DNA from: REEB506 sp040381035
GTDB taxonomy: Bacteria; Pseudomonadota; Alphaproteobacteria; Caulobacterales; Aquidulcibacteraceae
Assembly: GCA_040381035.1 (NCBI GenBank)
Contig: JBEIHY010000067.1
Span: 1 to 18,366 of the forward strand
Length of the DNA: 18,366 nucleotides
Direction of reading: 5' to 3'
Below, one piece after another: positions 14,527-18,366 of the stretch. Both the position numbers and the translations under genes were made by a program. The notes under the pieces are model-generated. The model was not told the origin of the DNA. It made no database searches and saw nothing but the letters and a program-made list of their open reading frames with translations. Every line of letters starts with the position of its first letter. Positions within the stretch are counted from its first letter, which is position 1.

Positions 14527-15303
14527 ATGGGCGATTTGACGGGCCGCGTGGCGCTGATCACTGGCGCTGCGCGCGGCATCGGGCTGGAGACGGCCAAGGC
14601 CCTGCGCGCAGCGGGCGCGGATGTGGTGCTCACCGATCTGGCGGACGGCGCGGCGCAAGCCGCTGCTTTGGACGGGATATTTCTGCGCCACGATGTCGGC
14701 GATGAAGATGATTGGCGCGCAGCGATTGGCGCCGCGCAAGACCGCTTCGGCGGGCTCGATATCCTGGTCAACAATGCCGGGGTGTTTTGGATCAAACCGA
14801 TCACGGAAACCGGCCTGGACGATTTCCGCGCGATGCAGCGGGTGAATGTGGAAGGCGTGTTTCTGGGCATGAAGCACGCCATCCCGGCGCTCGCTGCGCG
14901 GGCGCAACAATGGCCCGGCGGGGCCGCGATCATCAATCTGTCGTCCATGGCGGGAATGGTCGGCTCCGCTTTGGCGTCAGCCTACAATGCCTCCAAAGGC
15001 GCGGTGCGGATGATGTCCAAGGGCGCCGCGCTTGAGCTGGCGCCGGCGCGCATTCGCGTCAATTCGGTCCATCCCGGCGTGATCGAAACGGATATGGGCG
15101 CCAAGGTGATGGCTGATTATACCGCCACTGGTCTGATGGGGTCGGCCAACGAAGTGCGCGACCGCACGATCGGCCTGCACCCCCTCGGCCGGCTCGGCTC
15201 AGCCGCCGACATTGCCGAGGCCGTCACATTCCTGGCGAGCGACCGGGCAAGCTTCATCACCGGCGCGGAGCTGGTCGTCGATGGCGGCTTCACCGCGCAA
15301 TGA
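14527..15303 (+). CDS. Short-chain dehydrogenase/reductase (NAD-dependent type)
   Basis: A 258-residue classical SDR. The cofactor motif TGAARGIG is at 12-19, Asp37 after the second strand favours NAD(H), NNAG is at 82-85, and the catalytic residues are Ser139/140, Tyr153 and Lys157 in YNASK. The C-terminal FITGAELVVDGGF is standard. The run NLSSMAGMVGSALASAYNASKGAVRMMSKGAALE resembles cyclopentanol dehydrogenase and 3-alpha/20-beta-hydroxysteroid dehydrogenase relatives, so a secondary or cyclic alcohol substrate is plausible but unproven. The start at 14527 has GGGAGG five bases upstream; a farther ATG at 14503 would overlap that site. It is convergent with the TonB receptor. Confidence 0.9.
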   Translation: MGDLTGRVALITGAARGIGLETAKALRAAGADVVLTDLADGAAQAAALDGIFLRHDVGDEDDWRAAIGAAQDRFGGLDILVNNAGVFWIKPITETGLDDFRAMQRVNVEGVFLGMKHAIPALAARAQQWPGGAAIINLSSMAGMVGSALASAYNASKGAVRMMSKGAALELAPARIRVNSVHPGVIETDMGAKVMADYTATGLMGSANEVRDRTIGLHPLGRLGSAADIAEAVTFLASDRASFITGAELVVDGGFTAQ

Positions 15304-15339
15304 AAAAAGCCGCCGGCGCGAGACGCCGGCGACTTCTTT
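15303..15339. terminator. Bidirectional intrinsic terminator between the SDR and TonB-receptor genes
   Basis: An 8-bp stem (15311-15318 with 15324-15331) and five-base loop CGAGA has an A-run on its left (15303-15308) and a T-rich stretch on its right (ACTTCTTT). It begins at the SDR stop and can serve both convergent genes. The minus-strand direction, with six U after the stem, is the stronger side. Confidence 0.75.
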
Positions 15340-15356
15340 GCTTCTGGCGCCAGCGC

Positions 15357-17741
15357 TCAAAACTCTGAGCGCAGCGTGATGCCGAAGGTGCGCGGCTGAT
15401 TGATCAGCACGCCGTAGCGGGCGCGGAAATCGCGTTCGCGATCGAGCGCCAGTTCGGCGCGCTCGTCGGTGACATTGTTGACAAACACCGCCGCCTCAAA
15501 GCCATCCCAGCGGGCGCCGAAGCGCACATTGGCCAGCGTGTAGGCTTCCAATTCCAACGGGAACGCCAGGCTCGAGACCGACAGGCCGCCGACATTCTGG
15601 AACAAAACCGGACGCGCCGGATTTGCCTCCTGATCGGCCAATTGGGTGAAGCGCTCGCCGACATATTGCACATTGAGGCTGGCGAAGCCGTCCATCTTGG
15701 CGTTGATCGGTTGGCTATAGCTCAGCGCCGCCGACCCCTGCCATTCCGGCGAGGACGGCAGCCTGTTGCCTTCGCGGATCGGGGCAAACACCGTGCCATT
15801 GGCGTTGCGCAGGCTCTCGGTCAATTCGCTGGTGTTGTAGGACAACGCCGCCGCGAGATCGAGCCGATCGGTGAGCTGATAGTTGAGCTCGGCCTCCACG
15901 CCGCGGGTGCGCGCTTTGGGAGCGTTGAACACGATCCGCGACGAGCATGAGCCGGCGGTGATCGTCACCTGCAGGTCTTCGATGTCGGTCTGATAGGCGG
16001 CGAGCGTCAGGCTGCCCTTCCCGGCCAGGCGCGACTTCATGCCGACTTCGTAGTTCCACGCGGTTTCATTGCGGAAACTGTCAAAGCCGCCAAAGCGCGT
16101 GATGTCTTCGGGATTGCACAAGGGCCGATTGATCGGGTCGTTGACGCCGCCGAGGCGGAAGCCTTTCGAGGCCTGGGCATTGAAGCTCACCGCGTCATTG
16201 AGCTTGTAGGACGCAATAAAGCGCGGCGCCCAAACATCATCCTTTACCCGCGCACGCGCGTTCAAAGTCTGATCGGCAAAGATGCCGTCAAAGTTGAGCA
16301 CGCGCTTTTCTTCGTACTCCGCGTAGCGCACGCCGGCGGTCAGCGACAGCTTGTCGGTGGCCTTGAAGGCGCCTTCGGCGAAGCCCGCGGTTTGCGTCAG
16401 CGAATAGGGAATGCGCGAGAAATAGAGACCATCGGTCGGCGCCAGCGGCCCGGCGGTCGGGATGCCGGACGCAGCCGAGAAGCCGTTGACCAGGAGCGTC
16501 TGGCCATATTTGCGATCCACATCCGCGTAGAAAGCGCCCAGCACCCAATCGAAACGACCGCCGTCATTGGACGCCAAGCGCAGCTCCTGGGTCGTGGAGG
16601 TCACTTTGGTGTCGTCAAACAGCGGCGCATTGAGGCGCGTGATCGCCGGCGACAGGCCAATGGAGCCACCCGTGATCGAGCCGGTGAGCGCTGTTGCATC
16701 GCGCAAAACCAGGATCTTGCGCTTGGTGTAGCTGCTCACCGAGGTCAGCGTCACCGGGCCGAAATCATAGGCCGCGGTGAGATCGCCGATAAAGGTCTCG
16801 TCCTTGAACTTCTCCTTGAGCTGGGTGAATTGCTCACGGTCGCGCAGCGTCACCGCCGGCGCCGTTGTGGTGAAGGGATTGGCCAGGATGTTGAACTTGT
16901 CGACCCGGTTGAAGCCGTTGGTGTCGATGTTCTGGTAAATGATCCGCGGCGTCAGCGAGAGTTTCGCCGTCGGCTCCCACAGCAGCGCGACGCGCCCGCC
17001 ATAGCGCACGCCGTCATTGACGTCTTCCTTCACCGACCCGCCGGGCTGCACCGCATTGATGAAGCCTGGAAAGCTCGAGCCATAGCCGACCACGCGCAGG
17101 GCGGCGTTCTTGGCGAGCGGGAAATTCATCATTGCCTTGGCGTCGGCGCCGAGCCCGCCATCGTCGACCTGGCTCAACGTGAATTCGCCAACGGTCTCGC
17201 GTTTGTCCGTGTTCGGACGATTGGTGATGTAGCGCACCGTGCCGGCCAGCGAGCCGGCGCCATAGAGCGTTCCCTGTGGCCCGCGCAGCACCTCGACGCG
17301 ATTGATGTCAAACAGGTCGAGATCGGGTGTGAACAGCGACAGCGAGATTACGCTCTCGTCGAGATAAACGCCGACCTGCTCTTTCACGCCGGGCAGATCG
17401 CGCGCGATCTGGCCGCCCGAGCCGCCGCGGATCGACACCTGGCTTTGGCCGGGCCCGAGATTTTGCACCGCAAAGCTCGCCACATTGCGCGACACGTCTT
17501 CGATGGTGACGGCGCCGCGTTCGCGCAGCTGGCTTTCGCTCAAGGCATTGACGGAAAACGGCACATCGAGAAGCGCCTCATTGCGCTTGCGGGCGGTGAC
17601 GACGATTTCTTCGCTGGCGCTGGCCTGTGGCTTGGCGGGCTGCGGAGTTTGGGCCTGCGCGGGGCTGACTGTCGCCATCGCCGCCAGGATGATCGCGCTG
17701 ACGCTGGCAAGCAGCATGCGGCGCGCCGAAGTCTTCTTCAT
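15357..17741 (-). CDS. TonB-dependent outer-membrane receptor
   Basis: A 794-residue receptor of usual length. A signal peptide ends at AQA (residue 30), a TonB-box-like EEIVVTA follows at 44-50, then the plug domain (about 55-170) with VSIRGG and NRVEVLRGPQGTLYGAGSLAGTVRYIT, then a 22-strand-type barrel ending in FGITLRSEF with the terminal phenylalanine needed for outer-membrane assembly. Such receptors import siderophores, cobalamin or plant- and polysaccharide-derived molecules using TonB energy. The substrate is not evident, and no regulator, transporter or hydrolase is adjacent. The ATG at 17741 is preferred over a GTG at 17747 because GGGGAG lies seven bases upstream of the ATG but only one from the GTG. 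Two cysteines in an outer loop region (around NRPLCNPED) and in TAGSCSS are noted. Confidence 0.93.
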   Translation of the reverse strand: MKKTSARRMLLASVSAIILAAMATVSPAQAQTPQPAKPQASASEEIVVTARKRNEALLDVPFSVNALSESQLRERGAVTIEDVSRNVASFAVQNLGPGQSQVSIRGGSGGQIARDLPGVKEQVGVYLDESVISLSLFTPDLDLFDINRVEVLRGPQGTLYGAGSLAGTVRYITNRPNTDKRETVGEFTLSQVDDGGLGADAKAMMNFPLAKNAALRVVGYGSSFPGFINAVQPGGSVKEDVNDGVRYGGRVALLWEPTAKLSLTPRIIYQNIDTNGFNRVDKFNILANPFTTTAPAVTLRDREQFTQLKEKFKDETFIGDLTAAYDFGPVTLTSVSSYTKRKILVLRDATALTGSITGGSIGLSPAITRLNAPLFDDTKVTSTTQELRLASNDGGRFDWVLGAFYADVDRKYGQTLLVNGFSAASGIPTAGPLAPTDGLYFSRIPYSLTQTAGFAEGAFKATDKLSLTAGVRYAEYEEKRVLNFDGIFADQTLNARARVKDDVWAPRFIASYKLNDAVSFNAQASKGFRLGGVNDPINRPLCNPEDITRFGGFDSFRNETAWNYEVGMKSRLAGKGSLTLAAYQTDIEDLQVTITAGSCSSRIVFNAPKARTRGVEAELNYQLTDRLDLAAALSYNTSELTESLRNANGTVFAPIREGNRLPSSPEWQGSAALSYSQPINAKMDGFASLNVQYVGERFTQLADQEANPARPVLFQNVGGLSVSSLAFPLELEAYTLANVRFGARWDGFEAAVFVNNVTDERAELALDRERDFRARYGVLINQPRTFGITLRSEF

Positions 17742-17835
17742 GGTCACTCTCCCCTTGTGGTTGGGCCGCCCTCCCCCCGGTGGGCGCCGATTGGCCTTGC
17801 CCGCGCCGAATGACCGACTGACGGCTATTAATCTT

Positions 17836-17860
17836 GATTAAACATTGTCGTCGCGGTCAA
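17836..17860 (-). promoter_or_regulatory. Candidate promoter of the TonB receptor
   Basis: On the minus strand TTGACCG (17860-17854) is followed after ten bases by GTTTAATC (17843-17836). This fits the Caulobacter housekeeping consensus TTGACGS-N10-14-GCTANAWC at most positions. An inverted repeat TTAATC/GATTAA (17828-17833, 17836-17841) overlaps the -10 side and could be an operator. The start codon is about 95 bases downstream. Confidence 0.4.
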
Positions 17861-17895
17861 TCAGCGGATACCCATTTGGGGCGAATTGGCCGCAG

Positions 17896-17925
17896 GCTGC
17901 GCACAGCAGGGTGAACGTGCGCAGC
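17896..17925. repeat. Perfect 9-bp inverted repeat upstream of the TonB receptor
   Basis: GCTGCGCAC (17896-17904) pairs with GTGCGCAGC (17917-17925) around a 12-base loop. It lies between the cold-shock gene terminator and the candidate receptor promoter. It could be a second terminator element or a protein-binding site; nothing in the sequence decides. Confidence 0.5.
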
Positions 17926-17933
17926 GCGCAAAC

Positions 17934-17962
17934 AAAAACCGCCGGCGTCGCCGCCGGCGGTT
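17934..17962 (-). terminator. Intrinsic terminator of the cold-shock gene
   Basis: On the minus strand an 11-bp stem (arms 17937-17947 and 17952-17962) with a four-base loop is followed by a T-run (A-run 17934-17938 on the plus strand). It starts 25 bases after the cold-shock gene stop. Confidence 0.85.
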
Positions 17963-17987
17963 CTGATCTCAGCCGAAACTGAAACGT

Positions 17988-18366
17988 TTATTCGGAGCCC
18001 GGCTCGCGCAGATTGACGGCCTTGGGGCCTTTGCCCTTCGGGTCCGGCAGGGTCTGGAAGGTCAGCTTTTGGCCTTCATTGAGCGCGGTCATGCCAGCGC
18101 GTTCGACGGCGCTGATATGGACGAACACGTCCGCGCCGCCATCATCCGGCGTGATGAAGCCGAAGCCGCGCGCAGCGTTGAAGAACTTCACTGTGCCGGT
18201 TTGCGGTGGGCCAAGCGGCGGACGCGGCGGACGATCGCCCGGGGGGCCATCGCCGCGCGGTCGGAAGCCGCCGCCTTCACGCGGGCCGCCAAAGCCGCCC
18301 TCACGCGGGGGGCGCGGGCCGCGCGGGCCGCCGAAGCCGCCACCGCCGCCGCCGCGATCACCGCCG
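17988..18366 (-). CDS. Cold-shock-domain protein with Gly/Arg/Pro-rich N-terminal extension (start beyond window)
   Basis: The minus-strand frame is open to the window edge, giving 125 visible residues. The C-terminal 70 form one cold-shock domain: TGTVKFFNAARGFGFITPD holds RNP1 and DVFVHISAV holds RNP2, and the tail KGKGPKAVNLREPGSE closes it. These proteins bind single-stranded RNA or DNA. The valine codon GTG at 18191 could be mistaken for a start, but it is the conserved valine of the TGTVKFF strand, so the gene begins further upstream. The preceding 57 or so residues are Gly, Arg and Pro repeats such as GGFGGPRE and PRGDGPPGDRPPRPP, an RGG-like disordered region not found in 67-residue CspA proteins. 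Such extensions often add RNA binding or promote condensation; that is inference here. It is followed by its own terminator. Confidence 0.85.
   Translation of the reverse strand, partial: GGDRGGGGGGFGGPRGPRPPREGGFGGPREGGGFRPRGDGPPGDRPPRPPLGPPQTGTVKFFNAARGFGFITPDDGGADVFVHISAVERAGMTALNEGQKLTFQTLPDPKGKGPKAVNLREPGSE

Noticed and set aside
16392..17813. Plus-strand ORF of 473 codons
   Set aside because: It is antisense to the TonB receptor with Arg/His/Gln-rich sequence and no motifs.

Overview
The window looks like chromosomal DNA of a GC-rich alphaproteobacterium, perhaps near Caulobacterales. The reasons are strong G/C bias at third codon positions, an alphaproteobacterial-type CobS, a methyl-accepting chemotaxis protein, a TonB-dependent receptor, lone TIR proteins and one promoter matching the Caulobacter housekeeping consensus. 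The lineage is an inference. No tRNA, rRNA, CRISPR array or intact mobile element was seen.

Left edge (1-760): the end of an AbiEi antitoxin gene overlaps an AbiEii toxin gene that decays and stops against the 3' end of a thiolase gene, so this is the scar of a broken type IV toxin-antitoxin module. Region 762-3260: a thiolase and cobS, both on the minus strand, are separated by 342 bp. That gap holds the cobS terminator and a tandem pair of related palindromic elements. No cobT is present. Region 3429-7738: an exported TPR-repeat protein, an enoyl-CoA hydratase, a GYF_2-domain protein and a gamma-carbonic-anhydrase-like protein alternate in orientation.

Region 7739-8773: phoH has an unusual leader. 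A 47-codon ORF with its own ribosome-binding site overlaps a textbook intrinsic terminator, and an upstream segment could pair with the terminator's 5' arm. Region 8790-11540: after a repeat-rich hairpin come two adjacent TIR genes. Both products have a cytoplasmic TIR domain, one membrane span and an extracytoplasmic domain. One outer domain carries eight cysteines, the other is a seven-repeat WD40 propeller. Region 11669-15303: a second crotonase-family gene with altered catalytic residues, a chemotaxis receptor and a short-chain dehydrogenase. Region 15357-18366: a TonB-dependent receptor, then a cold-shock protein with a long Gly/Arg/Pro-rich N-terminal extension that runs off the window.

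Four genes (thiolase, two crotonases, SDR) fit acyl-CoA or alcohol metabolism but are scattered and do not form one operon. The two items most worth following up are the phoH leader and the paired membrane TIR proteins. The covarying palindrome pair at 2037-2204 comes next.
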